Positions 1 to 12,500 are shown, counted from the stretch's first letter. The stretch is 64,000 bases of DNA from Oscheius sp. JU75 (GCA_037178855.1 JASJZC010000005.1:682001-746000), one strand, 5' to 3'. Notes: a model not told the origin generated them from the sequence alone. Numbers and translations: made by a program.

Positions 1-348
1 CATTTGGTTATAACCAAAATTCGCTAGCACAGCGATTTCATCTTGAAAAGGACATCGAGAAATAGTTTTGTCTGTGGGTTGTTTGAAAAGGCTTGTCCTC
101 CTGTGAACTACCGAAACTAAAGAAAGTTCGATAGGCAAAGATGCTCAAAACGATCCGAGGTATGTCGCGCCTAGGATTTTTTTGGGTAGCTTTGCCTCCC
201 TTGTACTTTTTTGTGACTTTCTACTGCCTGGACGCTGAATCACAAGAAAATTCGGATTTGAAATTGGGTTTCATGAAACTGTAAAAGGACATAATTCTCC
301 AACAGTATTGCTACAGAATGTTCAAAATACCCATACTCGCATTTCCAG

Positions 349-643
349 TTCATCCCGGAACGTTTCCTCGGCGAAGACGGCAGAAAACTCGAGGCTATGA
401 CTGTGGCTTTCGGCATGGGAAAACGTCAGTGTCTGGGCGAGTCTCTGGCCCGGGCTGAGATATACTTGGTATCTACTTTTTTGTTTCAAAAATAGTGCAG
501 GTTTCAAGATTCTCGGAAATCTACTGCTCTCCTACGATATTGCTAAAGATCCAGAGAATCCGCCCTCGATGAAGGCTGGTAGAGAAATTGGCGGGTTCAG
601 ACGGGCTCAGTCATACAATATTGTCATTCGGAGGAGAAAGTAG
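349..643 (+). CDS. Cytochrome P450, C-terminal part
   Basis: Two exons are visible, 349-468 and 509-643, joined in phase 0 across a 40-nt intron. Exon 1 starts with FIPERFLGED and carries the haem-binding loop FGMGKRQCLGE, whose Cys is the thiolate ligand of the haem iron; it runs on into the helix L segment SLARAEIYL. Exon 2 continues ILGNLLLSYDI and ends IVIRRRK before a TAG stop. This matches the last ~85 residues of nematode microsomal P450 monooxygenases, which oxidise lipids and xenobiotics at the ER membrane. The ExxR motif and membrane anchor are not visible, and I found no convincing exon in 1-348, so the 5' part lies outside the window or has been lost. The intron acceptor is GTTTCAAG rather than TTTCAG; the nearer CAG at 500 would break the frame. 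Confidence 0.9.
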
Positions 644-1290
644 TTTGCATTACGAAGAGCATCTCAATTGCGAGTCAAAAGCTGCAGTACATGTATAATA
701 TGATGGTGAAGCACAATGAATTTTCACTCTTTGACTTTTTTGACGAACAGTGAAACGGAGTGACAGAGAAACAGAAAGGCAGACAGGGAGACAGAGGGAT
801 TGATGAAAAGGAGACAGGGAGACAGAGAGAAAGAGAGACAGGAGGTACCAACACAGAGAGGCAGAGAGACAGAAAGAGAGAGATTCAGAGGGACCGAGAG
901 GAAGGGAGAAAGGGACCACTCTCATTCCCAATAGAAGAAACCTAAACAGTACGGGAAAACAGATGACCGGTAAAGCCGTCGGCAGACAGCGAAGCCGGCT
1001 GGTAGGTTAGTTACAGAGCATTTGTAAGTTAGCAAATGTTATTAATCCGCGAAAGAGCACGTGATGTGAGGAAAAAGTCAGACAAATGTTTGTGTCAGAA
1101 CGCTCAACTGCATTGCCCGAGCTCTTGTAATTGCTTTGTAACCTGTCATTTCAGCTGCAGAGATAACTGAAGAACTTGGTCGATCACGCTGTGACGTAAT
1201 GGGAGAAGGTTCTTGCAACTTTGGAGGGGCTCGAACATTGATTAAAAGCTTAAAAAACTTCAAGTGAGAAAAGCAACAAACAAAATGAAT
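644..1290. other. Spacer with GAGACAGA repeat and GC-rich repeat copy
   Basis: No gene seen between the P450 stop and the chemoreceptor stop; the two genes converge here. Positions 757-905 are a degenerate purine-rich array of GAGACAGA-type units, which opens spurious reading frames on both strands. Positions 970-1005 hold a GC-rich segment (GCGAAGCCGGCTGGTA core) that recurs at 34815-34852. Confidence 0.6.
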
Positions 1291-2430
1291 TCAATTGGCA
1301 GAAATTTGCGTTGAATTTCTTTTAACTCCGCCAACATGTTGCCATAAACTTCTCCGTAGAACTGTACTGCACAAGACCAAAGCATAAGGAGAGGAAAACT
1401 GCCAAACATCCATCATGTACGGCTGAAAGATGTTGCTGTTCAAGTTAAACCAGCTGCCTGGTACATTTTTGAAATAGACCTGTAATTAAGAACAGTCAAT
1501 GCATTAAACAATCATCCTACCGCATAGCAAAACGAAAAGAAAACGACCAGAAAGTTAAATGAGGAATGGGCAAAAAGCTTGATTTCAATCGACCGATTTT
1601 TGAAGGTATGCTCTTTGCACAGAGCGTGAATTGTACCCAGACTCAAGAGGATCACACATGCGCAGGATATTCCCGAGCTTATTGATATCGTTCCAGATCT
1701 AGCAAGGTCACTCTGTAAACAAAACAGGATAGATGAAGTACGCGTTCCAACTAACTTCATTGCTCGTGTAAAAGTAAAGATCCAACTGCGGGAACCATTT
1801 GATGTAGGACTTGTTCAACCACGCAGGAATGGCTAGCAGAGCGGGTAAAAAAATAATTGCGAGACATGTGGGAAGCAGGATCTTTTTCCAAATCTGAAAG
1901 GAGGCTTACACAGTTTCAAATTGATTGGTTCAGATTCTCCCGACATAAAAAAGTTCTGTAGTACCCAATTTGTTTTTGAAAAAGGCAATATCTTACCAAC
2001 CAATACATTTCAGAGCCTACCATTTTATGGCTCATATAGTAAGCTACTGCGGTATATCGGTTGAGGGCCATGGCTACTTCCATTTCCGAGGGTTCCAGAA
2101 CAGCAAAGCGGTAGAGATATCTCAGTTCCGACAATCCAGTATAGTTCTGGCTGAAGAAGTTAGAAAAGGTGCAATCCTTGCAGACCAGCTGCGGAAAACG
2201 CAAAATGGGCCATGAGATCATATACGAGAACATATTCTGTGGATGTTTGATTTCAGAGAAATTGAAATTCTTACTATTATTGAGGAGAAAATGAAAAGTT
2301 TGTAGTAGGAATGATTGAATAGTCTCCAGTTCTTATACATGGCCGTCCAGATGGAGATGTAGAGAAGAATAGAAATGAAGCCGAACGCTGTTGATATGAA
2401 GAATCCGACAGAAAATTTCAACAAAACCAT
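1291..2430 (-). CDS. Seven-transmembrane chemoreceptor, srg-superfamily type
   Basis: Five exons on the minus strand: 2430-2275, 2236-2021, 1893-1756, 1712-1521 and 1479-1291, all joined in phase 0, giving 296 aa from ATG at 2430 to TGA at 1291. Hydrophobic segments run through the protein: helix 1 around VGFFISTAFGFISILLYISI, helix 3 with the motif ALNRYTAVAYY at its inner end, later helices in LAIIFLPALLAIPAW and FNFLVVFFSFCYA, and a last helix FSSPYALVLCSTVLRRS. The early FNHSYYKLF, the LNRYTA motif and the length resemble the nematode Srg superfamily of G-protein coupled chemoreceptors, which sit in sensory cilia. The exact family (srg, sru, srv or srx) is not certain. The gene looks intact, and its introns are 39, 127, 43 and 41 nt long in transcript order. 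Confidence 0.85.
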
Positions 2431-3471
2431 TTTTTGCCAGTAACAGGAAGCCTAGACTTTTAAATGAAGTAGAAAGTTAATTTTATCAAAGGAAATTAGA
2501 TTGACAGCTGGACGAGTACACCTCCAGACGCACTGTTCTCTTCCTTATTACATTAGTTCATTCGATAGCTGGTCACTGGTGCCACATAGCCGGTATTCCT
2601 ATGTTTTTTTTATTCTCGTTATCCTACCTAAAACAACTACAACCGTTTTCCTCTCTCCCGCCATATTTCACTTTTCAAAGGCCTGCCAGACCGTAACCAT
2701 TCAGTTTTACGCGCGGAACGCCACCGTTTGGATTCTGTTTTTCTTTTTGGTGTTGTTCTGGTCCTCTCGCTCGTGCTAGAGTCGAGAGTTTTATTATTGT
2801 TTCTTCTGTTACAACCCCCGTGTTGATCTACCCGTTTATCGTCAGATTGTAAATAAACTTTGTTTGAAGAAGAAGGTTACTTTCTCTAGTAATAGACCTC
2901 GATCTAGCCTAACCAGCTGATCGAGCACCTCGAGGTTGCGATCCGGCCGTCGCAACTCCTCATTCTGGATATGGAGGAAGTAGGGCGTCTTCAGAACCAT
3001 GAGTGTCGTCGATTCAGCTGGGTGCACGGCGGTAGGCTTCCTATTCGATCATACCAAAACGATACAATCTATCAAGTTGACAGAAACCGGAACAATCAGA
3101 CTTTAGTTCCGCGGAACGCCTCACATCCTCAAAAAAGCGCACGGTTTACCCGTTTACCCATAAGAGAAATGTCCTTTCAATTCACTGAAATTTTGTTAGC
3201 TAGCGCTCACCGTGGAACATACCAAATTGGATAGCTTTTCGAATGCTCAGGCACCTATATTGGTTGGTTCGAACGTAGTAGCAGTGGCGCCCTTAATGAA
3301 ACTCCAACTTTTAGCCGGGAATTTGGTCAAATAGGTCGGTCTACAAAGAAAACAACATTCGATGTTTTATTTATGTTCACAGACTTATAGTGATTGTGAA
3401 ACAAAAACATTGAGAAGTAACATGTTTACCAACGATGAATTTATTGTCAACTGTAAATAAGAACTTTGTAC
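2431..3471. other. Spacer, no gene recognised
   Basis: Short open frames only. The stretch near 2845-2905 has an AATAAA-type signal (TGTAAATAAACTTTG) and resembles a similar stretch near 5060-5105 (TGTAAATAAAGAGAG). Both could be ends of decayed retroelements or 3' ends of lost genes, but I see no coding support. Confidence 0.4.
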
Positions 3472-4468
3472 TCAGCAATTCTGATCCTCTGTCCTGTGAT
3501 TCTTGTAAATGTGACAGCAATTTCTTTTCGTATGTCGAGCCGGTATTTCTTCTTGATAATCTTTCCACACATCGGACTGGATTCGAGCCAAGAACTTTGC
3601 CTGCCTTGTAATGTAGTTACTCCTCGGGAAGTGACAGTTCTTTTCGTAGTAGAGCTCAACTTTGCACTTGGCCAGAACAATGTCTTGGTTTACTTCCTCA
3701 TTCCAAAGGACAGGGTCCTTCTCGTCGGGAACGATTGGATAAGATACGACTTTAGGGTGCTGACAGGGCTGAGTGACTTTCACTCTCGTTTGACTGGGAT
3801 TTGTTTTGAATACGGTACCAGAGAGGATGACGGGCTGAGGCGGTCTGAAAGTAGGACAATGAGACAGAGAGACGTCGACAGAGACAGGGACAGTTTCTCA
3901 CCTTTTCATGACAAGAGACCTTCCAATATTATCCCTCTTCAGCCTTGACCAGTTCAAATGGAATCTCCCACGAGGTTCCGACAATGTCAGTGTATTTCAT
4001 CTGACAAAAATTAAGCAATCTTTCCAGCTCCTTTGACGAGACTTCGAGCTGAAAACAAAACTTTTTTGGAAGGTTCCAAAGCTGTCACTGACCTTTACAA
4101 AAATCTGACAAAAATTAAGCAATCTCGTCCTTCCATTCGCATACACTCTTCATTTCTTTCGAAAAGGGTAGCTGCGGAAGAATCTTTGCGAATGTCTCTC
4201 CCGTATCGAGCTTGCATTTTTGGAAGGGGTACCGCATTCCTGTGTCTCGATGCTGGACAGCAACTTTCTGTCCATTCAGGACCTGTGTCTTGAAGGTATA
4301 GACCCCCCCGAGCTGGAATTTTGACCACATTTCAGAGTAAGGGGACTAGGCTTACAACAGGATCTCTGGCTCTGTCCCTCTTGGTCTGAACGACAGTAGG
4401 CTGGTATTTATAAAGAACCATGGGCAGGGCTCCGGTGGATCGGCTCCAGAGGAAGAGCTGACGTCCGT
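3472..4468 (-). CDS. Unrecognised protein, four exons visible
   Basis: Minus-strand exons that keep frame: 4468-4356 (DGRQLFLWSRSTGALPM), 4312-4145 (LGGVYTFKTQVLNGQKVAVQ), 4048 to about 3976 (LEVSSKELERLLNFCQMKY) and 3844-3472 (from PPQPVILSGTVF to HRTEDQNC and TGA). The donor of the third exon is uncertain; GTGGGA near 3975 gives the right phase. A further upstream exon may lie at about 4618-4690 (PRVRETFTADVIHNVTKK), but I could not join it in phase. The residues suggest a soluble protein rich in beta strands, with no signal peptide or membrane helix in the visible part. I do not recognise the family and assign no function. A 21-nt sequence at 4001-4021, inside the third exon, is repeated exactly at 4105-4125 in the preceding intron, so part of this exon was duplicated locally. 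Confidence 0.55.
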
Positions 4469-6794
4469 CTGGAAAGAGATTATTGGCTCTCACTCGCAAT
4501 AGATTGGTTTTATTAAAACCATATATACCTGCCTTAAAATTATTTTTGCTTTCTGTCTTTTCCAGGGACCAATTAGCAGCCTTTCCACTGATGTTCTCTG
4601 AACACAAATTCTACATGCCTCTGATTTTCTGTCTTCTTTGTCACATTGTGGATGACGTCCGCGGTGAAGGTCTCTCTCACCCGTGGCTGAAAAGGGGTGT
4701 CTCTGTCTCTCTAGTCTTCTCTATTAAAATCAAAATTGTAACGGGCCCGGCGGTGGCCAACCCTACATGCAGTTATTGAAATCACACAGTTGCAGTACAG
4801 TCTTATCAGAGATCGGCCTATCAGAATCCGAACTTCTCTCTTCCTTTTTGGTCTTCTTGAAACACGAATGCTCGAATAATACGATTAGACGGTCGTCAAT
4901 TGAACAGGAAAAACTATAGCGGCTGCCTATCGACCGCTTCAACAATCATCGGCAGCGGCCACGTTCACTTTTTTGTTCATTCGCAATCAGTTCCTTTCAA
5001 GACAGCTTAGTTTCTGAGACTACCTCTCAGGAGTACTTTTTATTGTTTCATGTATAGTTGATAACTGTAAATAAAGAGAGACTTGTTGTTTGACCGATCG
5101 AGCCTTTCCTACAGAGTTTAGAGTAGAAGATTCCCGAAAACAGTATCTTATTCTAGCACCCTAGAAGGATGTTAGTAAAGTGTATGCCAAAGAAAGTCGA
5201 CAAGAAAAGCTTGCAGAACATATTCTCTGTTATTCTCCTCGAAATACAAACTTTTCCTATCATTTACGATTACGACAAATCGGTCTAGTCTATTGTTCAA
5301 TACCTGACTCACGTAGGCCAACAAATTTTTCATCAGTTTGCCTATGTCAGTGAGAGGACCAGAGCAAACATTGTTACACCATCTGATTTGAGAAAGCAGC
5401 TGTTTTCTGGCTGTCCTTCCCCTTTGCTCTTATTTTGTTTCTTGCAATTGATAACTGGAAAACAATGACAAAAACAATTTGAGGGTTTTATTGTCTGCTT
5501 ACAGTACAAAATTTCCCCATTCTTTGTCCTCCTTCCCATCTTTTTTCTGTACTACAGTGTAAGAGATTGAGGCTTAGTAAGTGCCAATCTTTCGCTCCCT
5601 GAAACATGGCGATCTTGTCTATGAATTGCCAAGAAAACGTGAAAGGGAATGTTGCGCTACTACCGCTCTCTTGAAAACTTCTGTTTCTTCTCAAAGTTGC
5701 TTGAAACACAACCCTGAAACACAATATGTACTCTTCAAAGGGTCAGGGGATTTACTGACCGCACCACTCTTTTTTATCAGATACTAAAACGAAAAACATC
5801 ATAAGGGAACCTGTAGCCCTCAAACGTTCTTTTTCTATTGTGAAACCTAGACAGTCAAACTCCTGAGAGAAAATTTCCCGTAAGTTCGAATCGCTGTTTC
5901 TCTGTGACCATTGAAGTTTTTTTGGAAATTGGATGCCAGCGATAGTAACCCTTAGATGCTCCTCTCTTATTATATTTCACTGACACCCAACAACGCGTCT
6001 AAGGGTTACTATCGCTGGCATCCAATTTTTTTGGATCCAATCCTTCTAGAAAGCAGGGTAGTGGGTGTAGAATTCGGACTCAATGAGAAACCTATAGCGA
6101 GCAGCTTTCTAACTTCTCTTCGCCCTTATGTTTTCTTTGAAACATACCTACTCTTACTCTCCTAGATTCAAAGTGATCCAGTCACTCATTTCCCACTCAT
6201 TTCCCAGTATTCTCCGAAAAAAGATCAAGTCACTCGTTTCCCATTTTCCAAATTTGCTCACAGGATGCTGTCTCCTCTGTTATCAGACCAAACAAGATAG
6301 CCTGTTATCGCATACCCACGCGCTCCAATAGCCTATTTTCAAGCAGTTGAATCATTTCTTCCCGGCCTGTTTACCACTCTTTTCGTCTCTCAAAAAACTG
6401 GTTTTTTTCTTGTTTCGAAAAGTGTATTTATTCCAGTGGTAGTGAAACCAAATGTTCCCGATTTGTTGATACTGCGAGTAAAAAAACTATAGTCGTTTTT
6501 ACTATTTCCTGGGCAACTAAAGCTGGTTGGGCTAAATTCTCAAAGTATTGCATAGTATGAAAAGGCATTTGGGGCCGAAAGAGCCGAGTGTATTGCTATA
6601 TAGCAATCTGCTACTAGTAGAATTTCGACGGCGCCTTCGACTCACTGTTTTTATTTCAATGGGCCCATAAAGATTACGGTTCTTAGTTCTGTAATGTTTC
6701 TATCGTAGGATTGAATCCAAAATATATGTGGCCTTCTCTTCCTCGATCTCGGACTATTGGAAAAAGTACCACATTTCAGAAAATCCCTTGAACA
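4469..6794. other. Spacer with a perfect 31-bp hairpin
   Basis: Apart from the possible upstream exon at about 4618-4690 of the minus-strand gene, I see no coding sequence. The stretch holds GTTTCA-type motifs at about 5045, 5600, 5702, 5714, 5840, 6138 and 6442, and the foldback described separately at 5926-6028. Confidence 0.5.
5926..6028. repeat. Perfect inverted repeat (31-bp arms, 41-nt loop)
   Basis: Arms 5926-5956 and 5998-6028 are exact reverse complements of one another, with core GGATGCCAGCGATAGTAACC on the left. A perfect match over 31 bp implies a recent origin or active maintenance. It could be the foldback of a small transposable element or give a hairpin RNA. No second copy is seen in the window. 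Confidence 0.95.
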
Positions 6795-7977
6795 ATGCCT
6801 CACTACCAACAAGTTCCACAGAAGTCTCATGGGGGTAAGTAACTGCTTTCAATGAAAGCGCCTCAAAAACAAAATGAAAAGAGAAATAACTAAAGGTTAT
6901 GTTGAAACAACGATAGTAAGAGGGGTTCTCTGAAAAAGTAAGTTTCACCCTAATATGAAAAGCCAGGAGGACCAGGAGAATTTGATTTTTCTTTTGTTTC
7001 CTCTCCAACTAGAACTTTGAATCGTGAAAAGACTAGGTTTCTGCTGCAACATTTTGCCATAAAATTAAATGAGAAAATACTACTGATTTGGTCAGATACT
7101 TGGAGAACAATCACATTTTGCAGTCTCCATGGTACAAGTACTTTGTATAGAAGAGTGTGAAACTCACAATTGTACATACTGATAAGAGCAAGCTCTGGGG
7201 AGATTCGAACGGATTATTTTTCTTAGGAGGATCTGTATTGCAATCTCGAATCTCGGTATCAAAAAAACAGATGAAATGCAGAGATCTAACGGAACTGGTG
7301 AAACATGAAACAACTTTTGAGAATTAGTATTTTTTACGTTCCTAACTTTTTTCAGTTTCTGTCAGTCTCACGGCCCTTGTCCTGGCAGCTCTCGGCATAG
7401 CCATGATCATCATCGGACAGAAGAATCTGGACAACTGTCCGGAAGACCACGTCATTCCTATTCTGCTCATCGTCGGAGGATCGCTCTACATTGCCAACTT
7501 TTTGCTTTCTCTCCTGGTAATCCGTTACTCTGTTTGAAAAAGAAATGGATTTTAGATGTGCTTCGGCTGTCCCGGTTCCGCCTGGATCCAACTGACAAAT
7601 CTGCTAATTTTTGCATGGTAAGAATATCTCTTTCGTCTCAGTTCTAACTGCACAATTGAAATATCAAAAATTATAAAAAAAGATGTCTATAATTGTCCAT
7701 AGAAAATTCAAACGAATCGAGGTGCCTCTGCAACTAGTACCAAACTGTTATCACAACATAAATTTACAGGAACATCGTTTTGATAGTCTATGCCTTCAAG
7801 TCGTACAACACAGTCTCCTACCAACCCCAAAGCTCTCATTACTGTGACAAGACGACCTTCTACATGACCTACATCGTAGCCCTTGTCACCCTGATCTTTC
7901 TGGCTATCCAGCTGGCCATTTTCCTCTGCTGCTGCTGCTGTAACTGCTGTGGACTGCGTCGTGAGGAGAGGGTCTAA
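6795..7977 (+). CDS. Four-helix membrane protein, TMEM272-like
   Basis: Four exons: 6795-6834, 7356-7516, 7556-7617 and 7770-7977, phases 1, 0 and 2, total 156 aa. The start exon encodes MPHYQQVPQKSHG and lies 15 nt after a TTTCAG acceptor at about 6779, which could be a trans-splice site. Four hydrophobic segments follow: VSLTALVLAALGIAMIIIG, PILLIVGGSLYIANFLLSLL, QLTNLLIFAWNIVLIVYAF and YIVALVTLIFLAIQLAIFL. The protein ends with a Cys cluster (CCCCCNCCG) typical of palmitoylated tails, then RREERV. This layout matches small nematode membrane proteins related to TMEM272, whose function is unknown. A poly(A) signal AATAAA lies at 8023-8028. A diverged copy follows directly. The first intron (521 nt) holds three or four GTTTCA-type motifs. 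Confidence 0.8.
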
Positions 7978-8022
7978 TCCAGTTCCTGATCAACCTTGGC
8001 CCAGTGACCCAGTTTTTCTATT

Positions 8023-8028
8023 AATAAA
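8023..8028 (+). terminator. Poly(A) signal AATAAA
   Basis: A canonical AATAAA starts 46 nt after the stop codon of the four-helix protein, followed by a T-rich run. Confidence 0.75.
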
Positions 8029-8156
8029 ACCTTTTTTTTCTGAATTCCAACAGATAGTTTGGAGAGCAGGCTTGTCTGTGTAATTATCTTTCTTCATTTT
8101 ACAAAGATTAGAAGGAGAGCTTGAAACAATAGAAGTTTTGATGGTAAATTTTGACA

Positions 8157-8822
8157 ATGTTCTGTGGCAGAGCTCTTTTTATTGTTACACTTTTCCCTAT
8201 AGTCCTTGGAATTATGTACTTGCTACTTTTATTATGCCTCAAATACAAGACCAATTGCGTCATTCTTGAATTGTGCAGTCATGAAACCAGCTAGCGTCCT
8301 ATATTTATGTGGTCAGAGAATTCAGTAGTTATAGTGTTATTGATGGGTCATGGTCGAGGATAGTTTCCAAATCATCCCAAGCTTGGTGCTGGTTACAGGA
8401 TCACTGGGGATTGGTCAGCCTCTTCTGTGGATTCTAGTAAAAGGACTATTCAATTGTTAACAGATCATGTTTCAGCCGTTTTTCGGAAGCTCTGCCGTCC
8501 AAATTACCAATTTGCTGATTTTTACAGTGTAAGTGATAGAGACAGAGCATGCCTTTCATTTTCAGGAACACCTATGCTTTCTTCACCGCAGTCCAAAACC
8601 CTTCCGACACGGAATACGGCGAAAACATTGCCCTTTTAACTCCCTACTGCCTGTCCATCTTTTTTTTTGTCTTCTTTGGCTCTCCAAGTTACCCGATTCC
8701 TATTCATTACTGTTTGCGTTATTGTTGGAACCATAGCTTGTTATCTGTACAACCTGTACAGAGATTCTTGTCGAAAGACTTCGAAAAAATCGGAAGCAAA
8801 GAGAGACAAACCGGCAGATTAA
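8157..8822 (+). pseudogene. Tandem copy of the four-helix membrane protein, probably broken
   Basis: Segments align in order with the gene just upstream: 8157 onward (MFCGRALFIVTLFPIVLGIM), then VEDSFQIIPSLVLVTGSLG ending at 8436, then 8476-8528 (FFGSSAVQITNLLIF, matching GSAWIQLTNLLIF), then 8566-8822. The intron positions 8437-8475 and 8529-8565 match those of the neighbour. Two defects are visible. The join before VEDSFQ has an in-frame stop and no usable acceptor. In the last exon a run of nine T at 8660-8668 separates NTYAFFTAVQ..LLTPYCLSI from the fitting frame LALQVTRFLFITVCVIVGTI, which ends KRDKPAD. A one-base sequencing error in the T run would restore the second part but not the first. 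Either a decayed tandem duplicate or a diverged gene with a splice site I missed. Confidence 0.65.
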
Positions 8823-9523
8823 ATCTAGTCTTGTACATTGTTTTGTGTTCCGATGCTTTAAATGAACAATTTAACTTTGTAACTGGATTCAACTGCTAGT
8901 TTCCACCAGAATTGGATTTTACTTTCAAGAGTACTAGTATTCCTTCTTTCTTCTAAACCTTGATACTCTGAACAATGCTTCAGTCTTACCTTCAATATGT
9001 CTCCTCCATCCTAGAATCAATTTCTCCATTCTAGATCCCCATCACATATAATATAGGAAATTTTGTTTTTCTCGTTTCATCAAATACTGTTTAAGGTACA
9101 GTTACTGTTCTTCAGGCGATGGCTGAGTAAGAGTAAGAGAAGACTGAGACTAATATAGGAAGATGAGAGACCCTACCATGGTTTGGATACACGTTCATTC
9201 CTTGTTACATGGATAGTTCGAATCACATTCATAACTTGAATAGGTGTACAAAAAATTGGCGCTTTTATAGAAAAACTGTTCATTTTCTCACATCTCTTCA
9301 TCAAATAGCATGTACATATCACAGTGAATCTCTTGAAACCCAGGGACAAGAAAAGGGGGAGGTATGTTCTCCGTCAATATTTTCCAAACTCTCAATATCT
9401 TTTCAATAACCAACAATGGGATAAAGCTACAGGAAATGCTCAATTCTAGGTAGGGTCTTGATATGTTCTTTGTGGGGTTCTGCTGGTGGGAAATTCAAAA
9501 AATTGGTACTGTACAGAGACAGG
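8823..9523. other. Spacer, no gene recognised
   Basis: Convergent spacer between the tandem membrane-protein copy (+) and the nuclear receptor (-). GTTTCA-type motifs lie at about 9074 and 9332. Nothing else is supported. Confidence 0.5.
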
Positions 9524-12500
9524 CTAGAGACCGGCATCAGTGAGATTGGAGTAGGTGTTCCCGCGACAGATGTCATCGAAGACGGAATCACAGGAGACGA
9601 GGCGGAATGTGTTCAGGAGATGCATGTTTTCCGAGGTTTTAATCGAGTGGACCTGAAGAGTTTGTATTTTTGTGAGTTCTTCTTTTTCCATTCTTTGAAG
9701 GTATGATGAAGCTCAGTGCAATAGTGTAAGAACAGGGGGGCAGTATTTCCTACCTCTAAACTGACACCTATTGATCAGCTAGTGAAACAGAAAATATTTG
9801 AATCGTTGGTTTTACAGACCTTAACGATCTCCTACAGTTGAAACCGTGGACTACGCGGTGTCACTTTACAGAGACTATAGAATGGTTGTGGTGTAGTATC
9901 CAACACCACTGTCATACCTGATTCTCGCTCCAGTACATATTTAAACAAGAAGGAATAGGTAAAAGTAACTGTAGCTTAGTATAAACGCGTAACAGTGACT
10001 TCAAATTGAGAGTGTAACCTTGTTTCAAATTAGATAAAAGAGCCGTCAACTGTGATATAGGCGTTCCGTTCAAGCACTGCTTTTACAAATTCAGAATAGA
10101 CGAAAGGCATGTGAAGCTTCTCCAGTCATTTTTCCCGTGTATCGTTTTATCGTCAGATAAGGAGTAGCTTTTTTAGCGCATTGGCGAAGATCAGAAACCA
10201 TTCGCGTACTAGCATTTCAAAAACGTTTCAATAAGACCATAAGTCAAACTACGCTGACTTCCTACCTTCTACCGGTGATGTTGGTATCTCAAAACGAAAA
10301 ATACCTTGATGGCAGAGAGCAGCATCAGCAAATTTGCCAATCTCAGCTCTGGAACCTCCACAAAGAGATCCGAATTGTCGTAGTAGTTATAAAGTTCTCG
10401 AACCAGTTGTTCCCGAAGATTCCAGATTGTACTTTTTGACTGATGGTTGAGGGTGGCAACGGCTGGAAAATGGAACATAGTCTCTGTCACTCCGTCTCTC
10501 TGTTTCTGTCTCTGTCTCTCAGTCTCTCCCGTACTCACTCGGATCCAGTAGTGAAATACCAAAAAGAGCACATAGTTCAGTCTCTGTCAGCTGCATACTC
10601 CTCATCTCGAAGCCAATATTGGACATGGCACATTTCAGGGAATCTTCGAAGAGGCTGAAACGTTTCTTTTGTGTTTGAAAGAAACGATATATAGTGCAAA
10701 AATAATTTTTAGTTATTTGATTAATGGTCATTAAATCTCACTTTTTGGCTACTTCGTAGCTCATGCCCAGCTTGTCCACAATGCCCTGTTTGAAGTACTT
10801 TTCGGCATTCTCGATGTCAATGTAGACCCTGGAAAAACTACGTTTCAGTTGAAGAATACGCAAAGCTGACCTATTGGGCATGACCCACCAGTTCTTCTCG
10901 AGACCACCAGCCTTCCATGTCAGGTAGGGTTCCTCGATAGCCTGACGGATGACGGCAAAATTTCGATGCAGTTTTGCCTGAAACCATGTAGTATAGACTT
11001 GTCCAACTAAAAATTTAATTTCCAGTAGTTCTCAAGTTACTTATTCCAATCGTGAAGCATTTAATTCTAGAAACAAGTTCTCAGACTGTTTGAGTTTCAA
11101 CTGATGTCTCCAATAAATTCTACGATGTAGCAGAGTGTGAAATACTTATGGCCAAGTGGGGTATCATGCATTCTTTAATGGTAACGGAACTTTCTTTCAC
11201 CTACCTATAGAATTGTTGAAACATATAAAGTACTACAAAGTCTTATTGGGCATACTCCGAAATGTTCCGGTACAATTCGTTGTTTCATCGTTTTTATAAA
11301 CCTCCTCGGAATCTTAGAATTAAAAAAGTTACGTCCCCATCTAACCCATTTCTAACAACTTGAAAAACCAACCTTTTCCACATTATCGATGGCCCTTATA
11401 CACTTCAATGAGTTCATAAATTCCGAGGCCATCCTCGGCTCGACTTTCCACAGCTGGAACATACAATCCTCGAAATTGCTCAGTTCCACGAGCCCCTAAA
11501 ATTGTAGTTTTTGTCTGGAAAAAAGGATAAACTCGTACCAGCTCGGTGTCCTCAAAGAGCCCCAAACAGTTCTCGTCCCGATAGAAGACCTTCCTCCACC
11601 GGTTCACCATCATCTGTGCGGCTTGGAATTCATCCAAGAGTGGGTATTCGGCAACGGGCTTTTTCGGAGAGGGAGGACTCAAAGATTTGGCACTGTTCGG
11701 ATCGGGAGAGGCACACTCGCGCTTGACACCAGCAGAATACTTGCCGATGGCGTCACGACGCAGTTGGACGGCTGAAAAGATGAAGTTTTGTTTCAAGACC
11801 TCATGCTGGGACGTAGCAATGAGCGGGTCACAGAGACAATTATATTGTACTTTCGTAACATATTGAAAAAAATTGATTTTATCAAAAGATGAAGGGTTTA
11901 AATAGAAGAAAAGCCAGCCTAACCAGCAAGTTCTGTTTTCGAATAGATAACAAAAAGAATGGCATGACCACTGGACAGAGCTATCTGGAGTATTCAATTG
12001 GTGGTGAAACAATATTAGTCTCTGTGTTTGTGAGAACGTACTTTAGGTACAATCTTTCACAACTAGCGGTTTCTTTACCTACTCCATTTCTAACTACTGC
12101 TATCTTATCAACTTTGACCTTTTCTGTTTCCCTGAATCCTCTACACGACAGCTTTTTTGGTCAAATCAATCATTTGAGGAATAGTCTACCACAAAGTGAA
12201 CGTTCCTCGAGACAGAAAATACTTCTTCTCTATGTTTTTTCTCGCTACTTTGTTTGAAAGAAAATACTTTACTTTGCTGAGCAACTGTTTCTCAATGTAT
12301 TTGAGTCGATTGTGAAGCCAATTTGGTCATTCAGAAATATTGAAAGGACTCGAAAGATTGTGTTTCGATGGCTCATGTTCAAGTTTCTTTCAACAATTTT
12401 GATGGTTCCTTGAAGTAAAACAAAAAGCGAATGTTCTCCGACAAAACACCCCTTCCCCATGTCTTTCACGCCTTTTGTTTCACAAAAAGGACTTTAGCAA

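Noticed and set aside
268-278. GTTTCATGAAAC palindrome as two piRNA motifs
   Set aside because: Overlapping opposite motifs with no suitable flank; counted in the total but not claimed as units.
2842-3027. 61-codon minus frame taken as retroelement coding
   Set aside because: No reverse transcriptase or integrase motif; short frame only.
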